From contig NC_030990.1 of NCBI RefSeq assembly GCF_000149955.1, positions 3,058,627 through 3,122,626 on the forward strand: 64,000 bases of DNA, given 5' to 3'. Under the pieces are notes generated by a model that saw only the letters and a program-made list of their open reading frames with translations, was not told the DNA's origin and made no database searches. The position numbers and the translations under genes were made by a program. Position 1 is the first letter of the stretch; every line of letters starts with the position of its first letter. Source of the DNA: Fusarium oxysporum f. sp. lycopersici 4287. Taxonomy: Eukaryota; Ascomycota; Sordariomycetes; Hypocreales; Nectriaceae. Below are positions 12,501 through 23,200 of the stretch, piece after piece.

Positions 12501-13101
12501 CGGGGCTGTTGTTTACCGATTCCATTCCTGCCTGCTTGACAAGATGCAATCAATCAATAACCTCCGCCGTGGGCAATTCAGTTCAAAGCTTAACATAGAC
12601 ATTAGACTTAATAGAGGTATTTCTTGGAAAGCGAAATAGCTGAAGATCTCCTCCCAAGGGGCTAAACAATAAATAGGTAGATAATTAAAAGTCTCTTGAA
12701 TTAATTGTGAAACTGCATAAGTTTATGTCAAAATTTACCTCAGTATGTCTTATTCTTGATCTTCAATCTCATTACCTCTATGGTACTGCAAGAGCAGCAT
12801 AATTATTAAACTCTACTTAGAATCCTGTGTATGCTTCGAAGGACTTCACAAAGCATCATAACTTGCGTTAGTAAACAAACTGAACGTATGGATAGACAAA
12901 TTTGCCATAATGCGTAGCTAACGTGCTCTTTCTGATTGTCCCAGACACTCACTAGCTGAGTGGCCATAAAGTTGGTGGCTGGGGTCTGACGAGTGTTGAC
13001 ATCATGACTTTTCGACTAGGAAATACATCTGAAAAGTGATATGCCCAACTGCTCAATGATCTTGGCTTCGTATTACGGCAGTATTACATCAAATTTTGAA
13101 G
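6527..13101. other. Gene-free stretch between the membrane protein and the cryptochrome
   Basis: About 6.6 kb without an ORF I would defend. The longest open frame is 150 codons (8487-8939, minus) and has no domain, coding-like composition or supporting splice pattern. Pyrimidine tracts and minus-strand GTAAA/TACTTTTAC repeats near 7145-7168 may belong to the leader of the membrane-protein gene. A T-rich run lies at about 9600-9609 and a TACCTAGGTA palindrome at about 11230. No tRNA, 5S or transposase remnant was recognised. It could hold non-coding transcripts or a long regulatory region. Confidence 0.6.
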
Positions 13102-15075
13102 ATGGCAAAACCTCGTGTGATTTATTGGTTCCGAACAGATTTGCGACTTCACGATTCACCTGCTCTCAAAGCGGCTTTAGACCTTGACCCAGCTGTTCTT
13201 TGGCCTATCTTTACGTGGGATCCTCATTACGTATACCGAGCGAGAGGAGGCCTTAATAGATGGCAGTTTCTGTAAGAAAGAGAGAGAGAAAAGTTGCTCG
13301 TTGATATGCAGTTGTTCTGACGAAGTAAAGCCTGGATTGCCAGAATGACCTCTCCCGATCTATTTCACAGGTGAACCCCAAGTCAAAACTCTTTGTTCTC
13401 AGAGAAGCACCACAAACTCTGTTTCCCAAACTCTTCAAGGCATGGAAGGTCACTCACCTGGTCTTCGAAAAAGACACAGACAGTTATGGTCGCGAGAGAG
13501 ATGGCGTTGTTGTCCAGGCGGCTAAAGATGCCGGTGTCGAAGTACTTGTCCGTTCGGGCAGGACGTTGTGGGATAGTGACCAGATAGTCGAGAAGCATGG
13601 CGGAAAGCCAACAATGTCTATCACGCAGCTTCAAACTGCAGGGAGCAAGCTTGGTGAGATCCGGAAACCCATTCCTGCTCCCAAGCATCTTCCGGATCCA
13701 GGAGACATGCCCGTCAACTTTGAGCAGGACGAACCGAGTACCAAGCCAGATTTCAATGCAGGATTCCGAACAGAAGGAGATAAAGCTTATACCAGGATAG
13801 CGGGGCCAAACGATGACTTTGCCATTGAAACAATGGAGGAACTGGGCTTCCCACCTGCGACCACACCCCATCGTGGAGGAGAAACGCGAGCGTTGAAAGA
13901 ACTCAACAAGCTAATTGCAGACAAGAAATACACTGCAACTTTCCAGAAACCCAAAACGAATCCAGCTCAATTCGAGCCACAAGCTACCACTCTCCTCTCG
14001 CCATTTTTGCACTTCGGGGCGCTTTCTGTGCGTTTGTTCTACTGGCGAGTAAGGGAAATCGTCGATTCCTATGGAAAGGGTGCTTCAACCCCCCCCGAAA
14101 GTCTCATTGGCCAACTACTTTTCAGAGACATGTACTTTGCCGCTCAAGCTGCTTTGGGTTATGTCTTCTCGCAGACGGCGAACAATCCGTATTGTCGTTT
14201 CATTCCCTGGCACTTGCCCTCCAAGAGAGATTCGGAAACGGGACTCATTACTGGAGAGTATCACATTGACTCTGAGGAGGCAGAGATCTGGTTTAGAAGA
14301 TGGAGAGTTGGAATGACTGGGTTCCCCTGGATAGATGCCTTGATGAGACAGCTAAAAGATGAAGGCTGGATACACCACCTGGGACGACATGCGGTTGCCT
14401 GCTTTCTGACAAGGGGCGGTTGCTATATCGACTGGGAGCGAGGTTGTGAGGTCTTCGAGGAATGGCTCATAGACCATGAGCCGGCTTGTAATGCTGGCAA
14501 CTGGCAGTGGCTGTCTTGTACAGCCTTCTTTTCCCAGTACTTCCGTTGCTATAGCCCGATAGCCTTTGGCCAGAAGTGGGACAAGGAAGGAAATTTCATC
14601 CGTCGTTATGTGCCAGAGCTCAAAAATATGGACTCCAAGTACATCTACGAGCCGTGGAAAGCCCCTCTTCCGGATCAGAAAAAGGCAGGTGTCCGCATAA
14701 AGGGCGATGGGGTTGAACAGTACCGAGGAGGGAACATATCCAAAACCAATGTTTGACTTTGCAAAAAGACGTGACGTGTGCATCTCTGCTATGAAGACTG
14801 CATATCAGGTTGGCCTTCATGGGAATGATGGCCAGGCGCTTGATGGAACATGGCGCAAACTCTTTCCTACCAGCCGTGGGGAGATTCAAGGCGATATTGA
14901 GAGTGATAATGGCGAGCACGCTGATTATGCAGACGATGAAGGGGATCGTGAGGATAATGAGGCAAAGGAGAAAGGCGAAGGAATAAAGTCTATCGAAAAT
15001 GGGGATCGAGCAATGAGTAAACGGAGCGGTAGACGGCACAGCAACGAGAATACCACAAAAAAGCAGAAGACATGA
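13102..15075 (+). CDS. DASH-type cryptochrome (cry-DASH), with a one-base frameshift near the C-terminus
   Basis: A flavin blue-light photoreceptor and single-strand DNA photolyase-like protein. Exon 1 is 13102-13271 and exon 2 starts at 13331. The N-terminus RVIYWFRTDLRLHDSPAL is the photolyase alpha/beta domain. The FAD-binding helical domain follows, with LIGQLLFRDMYFAAQ, VGMTGFPWIDALMRQL, GWIHHLGRHAVACFLTRG and WQWLSCTAFF. The frame as given stops at 14756 shortly after KYIYEPWKAPLPDQ. One base too many at GGGAA (14730-14734) separates it from the continuation GTYPKPMFDFAKRRD, which runs to the TGA at 15073-15075. Allowing the shift gives about 637 aa; the intron of 59 bp and all other phases agree. 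The extra C-terminus is charged and ends in KKQKT. It is a sequencing error or a true lesion; the former is likelier. Confidence 0.92.
14730..14734 (+). other. One-base frameshift site in the cryptochrome gene
   Basis: At the GGG-AA run the reading frame changes by +1. The upstream frame reads YRGGNISKTNV and stops; the frame one base on reads GTYPKPMFDF, the expected photolyase-family ending. No GT-AG pair of plausible intron length repairs it. Confidence 0.8.
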
Positions 15076-15244
15076 GCGTCGATGCTGTCTAGGTTATATA
15101 AAACAGAAGGGTTGTTCAAGACAGTACCGTCAGTTCCATACTATACACTACAGAGGCGCTCAAATTGTTAGTCCGATATAACATAGTGTCACCTTGCAAG
15201 GCTGGGGGTACCCCCGAGTCTTACCTTGATGTATTTCCATATCA

Positions 15245-16375
15245 TTAAAACTTTGCACCTGGGTCTGCCAGTCTCGACCACTCCAAACCCCATAGATGGT
15301 GATTCTTCTTCAGTTCGACATCCATCTCCTTGGTTTCTCTCTCGAATTCCACTTCGGCCAGCTGTGAATACAAATCATGCTTGCCCTTGACGGCATCTGT
15401 GTACAGTTGTTGACGTGTCATCTCAGCATCACTTGATCGAAGCAACTGGTCAAGCTCGGCGTCTGCTTCTGGGTCTCCCAGCAACTCAAGTGTTTCCTTT
15501 GCCTCATGCACTTTCCCAAGCTTGGCATAAGACTTTGCGAGACATGTCAGGCACTTCCGCTTCCATTCAAAGACGCCATCGTCAACGTCGAGGGCCTGGT
15601 TCAACATGGCCACGGCTTGGTCATACTTTCCATCTTGGAACAGGTATTCGCCATAGACTGTAAGAGCATTGCAGTTCTTCGCTTCAGCTACGAGCTTCAT
15701 GAAGCGGTTCTCAACATCTGCAAATGCAGTTATTTTCCGCCATGATCCACTGGCGAAAAGCTGGCTCACGAGAGAGACGACAGCAGGGTTATAGTTGAGT
15801 TCTGAAGCTGAAGCCCACAATGCCATCGAGAATGAACTATGGGCTTTCATTCTCCTGAACAACCACAATAAGCACGCCATCTCATGTGCAACCTCGACGG
15901 GGATTTGGTTCTCTACACGTTGTTAGCGGGCCCATAAATGCTCTACCGAGGGAAACTTACCAGAGAGGTTGACGCGAGAAGGATATGCTCCTTTTCTTAT
16001 GGCATTCGAAAACTTTGATGCATACTCGTAATATTCGTCTGGTCTGAGAGTACCAACTTGATTCTCGGACGCTCGCATAGCCAGTTCGAAGTCCATAGGT
16101 GAGATTTGACTGAGGTCGAAATCAGTCTGGAGGCTGGAGCTTGGCTGAGTTTTAACAAGCTTGGGTGCCCGAGGAGGTGGACGAAGAGGTTTCCTTGCGC
16201 CTTTTGGAGTAGCATATGAGCGAGTCTGATACCCAATGGAATTGCTTATCCTCGAGGTGCTCAGGGCAGCACGATGAGGAGATGACTGTGCGACTGGCGC
16301 AAGTGGTAATGTAAAGTCACCACGTAGCAATTGGTAAACATTACGAGGTTTTACATGAAGTTTTGCTGTCGACAT
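15245..16375 (-). CDS. TPR/Sel1-like protein with probable mitochondrial presequence
   Basis: Complement join 15245-15912 and 15961-16375, 360 aa. The start at 16375 is the first in-frame ATG (MSTAKLHVKPRNVYQLL); the open frame upstream begins only with TTG. The first 60 residues are rich in Arg, Ser and Ala with almost no acids and end in TRSYATPKGARK, a good mitochondrial presequence. From about residue 130 the chain is helical with TPR-like repeats: ALTVYGEYLFQDGKYDQAVA, then MLNQALDVDDGVFEWKRKCL and KSYAKLGKVHEAKETLELLG. The C-terminus is charged and coiled-coil-like (YSQLAEVEFERETKEMDVEL). A protein scaffold or assembly role in mitochondria is an inference. It is divergent from the Utp16-like gene with 426 bp between the ATGs, and convergent with the cryptochrome. 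Confidence 0.82.
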
Positions 16376-16801
16376 ATTTTGGATAAGGTACTTAAACAAG
16401 AGACAGTCTGGCTACTACACCTAACGAATCCTCTTCACCAGTAGTCGCATGTAGTAGGTGAGGTGAGGCGAGACTCTGCCACTACTTGATACTTGATGTG
16501 TGGGGCGCTAGTGTGCCAATCATATCTTGCGTTGGAGAATTGCCCATCAAAAAAACCATCTCAAAATGAATTTTTCATACATCTTGAAGAGCTTAATCAA
16601 CAACAGTTCACAACCAAATTCAGCTCAGTGTGCTAGATTCTTACTCTGATCGAAAACCCTGAAGTATCATTATACCGTATGATCTTGATTTTTGACATTT
16701 TATTTTCCCGCGGCGGAAGAGCATCAGCATCCTGAGCCACCTTTCTTTAACCCTTTCTTTACATTTACCACAAGCTGTTCATCAGCTACAAATACTCGAA
16801 G
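16376..16801. promoter_or_regulatory. Shared divergent promoter region, TPR protein and Utp16-like
   Basis: 426 bp between the start codons of two divergently read genes. It contains a pyrimidine-rich tract (CTTTCTTTAACCCTTTCTTT) just before the Utp16-like ATG and a GC-rich core (CCCGCGGCGG) near 16707-16716. Promoter function is inferred from position only. Confidence 0.5.
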
Positions 16802-17684
16802 ATGGCACCTCAAACGCGCAAGAGAAACTACAACCAAAGTACAACGAAAGATACATCTGTGGAGAAACTGACATCGGAAGAAAAGCGCAAGCTGCCTGTA
16901 AGAGCCAAAGACGGCGACTCCAGTGACGGTGCGACGCCAATTTCAACGGAATCAAAGGGTACCAAGGTGGTTTTTGGAGATGACGACCATGACAATGCGG
17001 CGCCTCCCCCTGTGGTAGTCCCAAAACCTGCTGCGCCGGTAGAGGAGGAAGATGAGGAAGACAATAGTGACGATGAAGCGCCTGAGGCCGTATCAACTTC
17101 TAAGGTGGCGTCTGATATCAAGAAATCCAACCAAGCAGCTCAGAAAGCAGCCCAGGAGTGAGTTTCGCCGGTCTTGTTATTTCATGTTCTGGAATTTCTA
17201 ACCTGCGTCCAGGGAGGCTGCTGCACAGAAGCGCAAGCGTCGGGAAAGGGATGATTTCTTCAAGCAGCAAGCTGAAGAGCGCAAGAAGTTTGAGGAGCAG
17301 GAGAAGGCTGGGGGGGATGAAAAAGCTTCTGTCGAAGAGGAGCCTGCACAGTCGCTCATCCAACGAAGCAAAGCAGAGAAAGCGGTGAACCTGTTACCCG
17401 CCGAGTTTTTGACAGATTCCAGCGAGGACGAGGCCGATGGGATTGATGATCAACCAGAGGAACGTCCAAGGAAACGCCGTGTTGCCACTGTGGAAAGAAG
17501 CCTGGCCCGCCAGGAAAGGGGACCTAGGGATGAGCGGGTAGGCTCAACCGTCTACCGCGTTGCTAAGAAGACAGATGAGAGGATGGCACCTAAGTTGAAG
17601 AAGCATGCAAAGAGCTCTAAAGATATTCTCTTGAAGAGAAACCGGAGTGTCACGAAGCAACGGTCTGGTTTCTTCGTCAGGTAG
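16802..17684 (+). CDS. U3 snoRNP-associated protein, Utp16/Bud21-like
   Basis: Utp16/Bud21 is a small-subunit processome component needed for 18S rRNA maturation in the nucleolus. Exons 16802-17157 and 17213-17684 give 275 aa. The N-terminal half is low-complexity and acidic (EEEDEEDNSDDEAPEA). A basic helix (AAAQKRKRRERDDFFKQQAE) and a conserved C-terminal block follow: NLLPAEFLTDSSEDE, then RVGSTVYRVAKK, ERMAPKLKKHAKSS and SLL-like KDILLKRNRSV. The C-terminal block is what places it in the U3-snoRNA-associated family. The 55-bp intron begins GTGAGT and its splice creates a Glu codon across the junction. The call is from motif memory, so the symbol is left blank. Confidence 0.75.
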
Positions 17685-19841
17685 AAGAATAACCAAGTAT
17701 CAGTTCTTTGTCACGTCAGTTCGATACCATAATACCATAGCTAGGAGTCATTCTGCTCAAAATACTACAATCGTCTTTTTCAGAACCAGCAATTTGTTCA
17801 GTTGTCCTCTATTGGCAGTAGTTACGACGCGTCCATCAACAAGATAAACTTAGTTTTGAAACGAATCGTAATCTTTTAGTGCCATACCATGGAGAGTTCT
17901 ACAGTTATACATATATTCGAAAATCACTCTGCTCGGCGAAACAGGTATCCGTACTATCGCTAACAGTTATTGTAACAAAGCGAGCCCCATACATCGTCTG
18001 ATACCATTTGCCTTGAAAAGCTTAATGCCCTGGACCATGACCATAGTGTGAATCCCAAGACGAGACCTGCAAGCCGAAGCTAGGGCTGCATCGAAGTAAT
18101 ATCATTCATTAAACTGTAACTAACCAACATGTGGACACTTGCTGAGCTTGGCCGATAAGGTGCAGAGGTCTATGCTATGTACAGTCACAATCTACATCTG
18201 GACCAAATACGGCGTATGCTTTAGATCGACATACCTAAGTTGGAAATATCTAGGCATGCTTGTGCTCAGTTACCCACAGTTGTTACTGCCCGATTTGCGT
18301 AAAATATTTGGATCGGCAAGCGAGATTTTGGGTATGCGAGGTACGCGACATCTGTAGCACTCGATACAACTGGTACATTGGCGTTGGCTTTGAATAGAGC
18401 ACACCTTCGACGAAGGTATAACAGAGAAGATCCATAGCGCCCGGTGCAGCGCCGTTTACACTAACTCAATACAGGCACGCTGACTGCTGACCATTCCGAA
18501 GCAGATTGAGGTGATGTCGGGAGCTTTCGACAAGCCAGCTTAGCACCTCGTCCTGTCATCCGAACCCAGTACCTGGCGAGTGGGCTGCATCTCAGACACG
18601 GAAGGAAACGATTCGATCAAGTCTAGCAAGTCTCAGCCAGGCACTCCAAATGAGTTGACTCTCCGCACCAGAGTGGAGTGAAATGGAACAGCTTCAGTGG
18701 AAACGCTACATCTGGCCGAAACGCTCGAGGCACTTTGTTTAAAGGCCCTGGTCCATGTCTGCTCCTTCGGAATTGGGAGATATGCTCAAGTAGCGTCCCT
18801 GCCGGGGAAGAAGGGATGAAACGTTAAAGGTCAGAAACATGCGGTAACTGCAGGCGTTAAGTTTCGATAGCGATGATGGTAGGATGAGCTACTGCGTAGA
18901 AAGAGCGCAACCGATACTACATGAAATGTGAATCAGTGGCTTTCAAGTTGCACGATATGGCATCATATATGTTTGCTTCTCACCGGTTACCCATCACAGC
19001 TCCTGCAGGGCCTAGACCTGGTCACTCGCTTCCAAATGAACCTTGGCGATACGTACGGTACTGTGGAAGAAACACCTGATGGGTCCGAAGCAATAGTTTC
19101 AATGTCCCTGCACTTAAATCATATAATACGGCACATATAGCCTCTGCAGCACTACTAATCCCAACGGTTGTTCTGGACGAAGCGACGTTGACGACTGCAA
19201 TACAACGTAGAACATTGAGCTTCGCCTTTTAGGCGAGTGAAAGCAGGGCGGGTCATCAAACATAATATTTTATGATTCTCGTTATGATTGCGAACATAAT
19301 TAAAGTTTGATACACTTGTGAGGCTTTCCCAGCATGGATTTACCCTGTGGTCATGCATAAACTGAGGAAGTGATTCGCAGCTAACATTTTATGTGTCGTA
19401 AATCATCGAGATTGATTTACCCGCTCTCTTGTGTAGGTCTGACAAGACAAGAAATGCTGACTGGTTTCGGGAGATCGACGCGAATTATTTCAGCGCCCTG
19501 ACTCATGTCTTCAGCTCAAATCCAGCAATTTGTACATTTTCGCACCAGGTGGTCGAGTTCAAAAGTCCGTGGAAGAAGATTTCGACCAGTCAAAAGCTCA
19601 ACTGATCTTGGCTAGTTTGTTTCTGGAATAACCCCGGACGGGGGCACAGCAGGCAGTTAGCCACGTGGGAGAAACGTGACAGTAACTGTCATGTACCAAG
19701 GAAGACAAACATGCGCACATGCAGGTAGGTTTGCTACAGATAGTTACCTTCGATAAACAACCGCCAAGGTTACAAGTTCAATATATGTTGGTGGACTACA
19801 GAAATATGTGGAAGATATGCCAGGGACAGGAAATCAGGTTT

Positions 19842-19866
<25 letters not shown>
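19842..19866 (+). repeat. Poly(A) run of 25
   Basis: Twenty-five consecutive A followed by GAGAAAGG in the middle of the gene-free stretch. It could be a simple homopolymer, or the tail of a retroposed transcript; no target-site duplication was found by eye. Confidence 0.85.
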
Positions 19867-19872
<6 letters not shown>

Positions 19873-20224
19873 GGCATCAGCCGTCCCCAGAGAAATCGTC
19901 ATTATTGCCCTGTCTGGATACATGTACGTGATGGCAAAAGCAAACGCTTCCCGCGAAATCGAATCTACGGACGAGATAGCATGGCAGGCTGAAAGAGGAG
20001 CCGAGAGCTGTAGGGCATTCCGAGCACGATTTGCGATTTGTTCCTCTGCGAGCTAACCAAGCCACAAACAGGCCGCTATGGGCACAGGTGGAAGGGTCCG
20101 TGCCAAAATCAATGTCAATGCCAAGCACCTATCTGAAGATCACGAGTCGTTGGAAAACGATCTGAAGGGCTGTGTGGCGTTTTAGTTGGATCCAGGCGAT
20201 ATGGTTGCCCGACTTGTAAACTTC

Positions 20225-20240
20225 GAGAATGATCATTCTC
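20225..20240. repeat. Perfect 16-bp palindrome
   Basis: GAGAATGATCATTCTC equals its own reverse complement. It lies in the 17.7-25.3 kb gene-free stretch. It could be a dimeric regulator site; no partner copy was seen. Confidence 0.85.
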
Positions 20241-23200
20241 TGCAAGGGGGTTCTGTTGTGAGCAACTGTACAGTTAGGAAAGGTCGGAGACGGTTCCGTT
20301 GTGTTGATATGATATTACAATGGATATGTTACCATAAGAGCATTGACCCACGATACCTGAAATCCATCTCATTATTAACGGTGAGCTAATTATTGCCATT
20401 TATGCCAGATTCTAGGCTAGCATGGTTCTCCCGGCTTTGTTGATGTATTGCCTCTTTTTGTGTGCAGAGTCCCGAATGGCTTCTGTTGTTTGCTTGTACT
20501 ATTTCATCCAGCTGAAGAAGGCTGCACGATGAGGCACTCAAGGGCAACCACCAGCCCTTCTGTATGGGCAAAGGGGACAACTCATCCTTGGCCTTGGAAC
20601 ACAGGCAGCTGCTGATGATCTCACAACGAATCAGCTGAATCGCGGTTGTCTGAAAAAGCGTCCACCGTTACTTTGAGCCGGCATCCTCTGTAAGGGATGC
20701 GTGAATCCCAGGGTCCAGCCCATCCCCTCCCTTCCGCCTTCGCCCCTCAGAAGTTTCTTGTGACAAGTTGCTTGTCCACTAACTTATTAGCTCGTGTCTG
20801 CATGTTCCAGTTGGCTGTCGCACCGACTGGTTCGCCCCATTCCAGCAGCCAGCAGCCCATCACCATCAATTACCTTATGTAGGTAGCTTATTAGCGGATA
20901 GAACATTCGTTGGAAGCACCATCGAAGCACGCTAACCTGTACATACATATGCAAGCCAATATGATATGACGCTGTGATCTCATGTCCTGACCTGACCGCT
21001 ATTGTAATTCGGTGCAGAAGCATTCAATACATGTTTCTAAATTGACAATTTTGCGGCTGGCATAATCAGCAACACGAAAATCAAGTTCAGTATATATTCC
21101 TGCGGCCAACCCCATGTTGTGGATCATCTGCCCCCAGAGCGCACCTAGGCGAGATCAAACCGTACCGGGTATCACAAACTTGGCAGTTGGGGAAAGAATC
21201 TGCATTTACCTCTCGCATCTCGTAGGGTCCAAGCGCAAAGCCGTGGGAAAACAGTACTGAATAAAGGTGAGATAATGATCAGGGTGAACAAGACCATATC
21301 ATCATCGCTATGGAAGCATTCCCTAGATACGCGGGACCGCAGCTTCGAGTGAAGCTTTCCCCTATCTAGATTTCGGCGTGGGAAGCGGAGAGGATTACCA
21401 TTGATGGCGCCATGTCCCTTTGCGGATCAAAGTTAGTAGGGGTTAGTTCTGATGTATTTTGAGCAAGGGGGGTTCCATCACTGCGTTTTCTCTGAGACTG
21501 GGCTACTGTCACTGTCTTTCGGTCATTGCTGTATCACTGTCCTATTTATACTCGTTATTGAAAACGTGGACAAAGTGTTGCTGTTGAGGCTCCTGCACTC
21601 GTAGCATCTTGCCATGTGTAATCTGCAAGGCACCTTAATCAGAGGCCTACGATTCCAAACCCCTCACTGATATGTTTTAGGCCTTTCTTCAACACCAGGA
21701 TTGAGATTCCTCGAAGAATGCTAATCCTGCAGGCACTTATCCGTCGCGGATAGCTGCCGGGGAGCCCCCATCCAATCAAACGGCTGGACTGAGACCCAGC
21801 ATGGGTAACCCTGACGAGGAACATTCAGGGGATGCAAGACAACGTTATCAAGGTTAACAGAAGGACGCTGTCTCCAACCCACAACGTCAACGCCACGATG
21901 GTAACACCTTCACAACAGGCAGGATGCTTTTACACAAACTAGAGAAACTCTTCTTCTCCCCCTTCTGCCCGTCTCCTGTGACGTCGTGGTGGTGACGTAG
22001 CAGCCCCAGCAGGCCGGGTTTGAAGCTCGAGGCCTTCTAGAAGCCCAGCCATCAGCCACCAGCCACCAGCAGAGCTGACGATCGTTTCTTGTGCGTCTCG
22101 GAATACGTGCGTTTCAAAATAGAAACGAACTTCTCCGTTACCAAGAAATGGTGGCATTATGAAACACACAGGGCATGACTTCGTTTTGTTCTGTCATGTT
22201 TGCCCACTTTTCCCCATCTTGCAGTTGTGTGCGACTGTTTCGGTAGACCTGCACCAACTGAGATTTCGTCACAGTCAACTTCCCGTCTGCCCTGTCTTGG
22301 ATACATTATACATACATAAGTCATAACTGTTATCGCTTGTGGCTGCATTCCGAATTAGTCGAATAGTCTGTCTGGCGAAATCCTGCAGGGGTGCAAGTTC
22401 AACGAACCTGAGGGGTTTATGATGATTCTCAAATACCCTTGCTTGACTAACTATACAGTGTGGATGTATCAATTTGTTTCTCTTCCTGCAGACGTCCCTG
22501 GTCTTTGAACCTGTCTCTTTGAAGGTTATTTTGATGTAGACTTTGTAGTCAAGATTCCATTCTCCAGATTTGGCCAGCCGAGTTCACCAATTTCAAGCCG
22601 CTCTTATGTATCAATTGTTGTTCATTTGCCAAGTTACAGTCATGGCAAGTTGGTCAGTCAATTGTTTCATGCTGCACTGCCATCCTACACGGAATTAGTT
22701 GTCAAGTTCTTACTTGAGTCAGCATGTGAAGCGGAGAGTCCAGTTTCCGGTATTAAATTGAGTTCCAGATGGATTATTCTAGGCTGAGTGACTATGTCAT
22801 ACCGGATCCAAATACCTGCAGACTGGAAGAATGTTAACAGATGAATACCCTGTATGTTTTCGCGATGGTGTATTTAACCATGGTAGCTTGGCTTGCCAAT
22901 CAAGGCTGATGCTCGCTGGGCCATACTACCTGCAATCTGGCTCACATGGCCTTGGTGAAGCGAACGCAAGTGTCCGTAGACCAGTAAACGCTGGTTCTCG
23001 ACGTTAACTGCGCGTAAATGTCCTGTCTACGGTACGTTGGGGATGAAGACATTCGTATGTGGAGAAGCAAGTGAGACAGCATATGACCTAATGCCTGGCA
23101 AGGAGACCTGATGCTCGTGCGCGTGCCCTCCTAACTTACACCATGATGTTAAACTTGTTAGTTCGAAGGTGAGTTTAACGGCGATCATCGACTTGACCAA

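Noticed and set aside
14690..14722. A 32-bp GT-AG segment as an intron repairing the cryptochrome frame
   Set aside because: Far shorter than any intron in the window and it removes residues expected in the protein.
16376..16399. Eight-residue N-terminal extension of the TPR protein
   Set aside because: It begins with TTG; the first ATG is at 16375.
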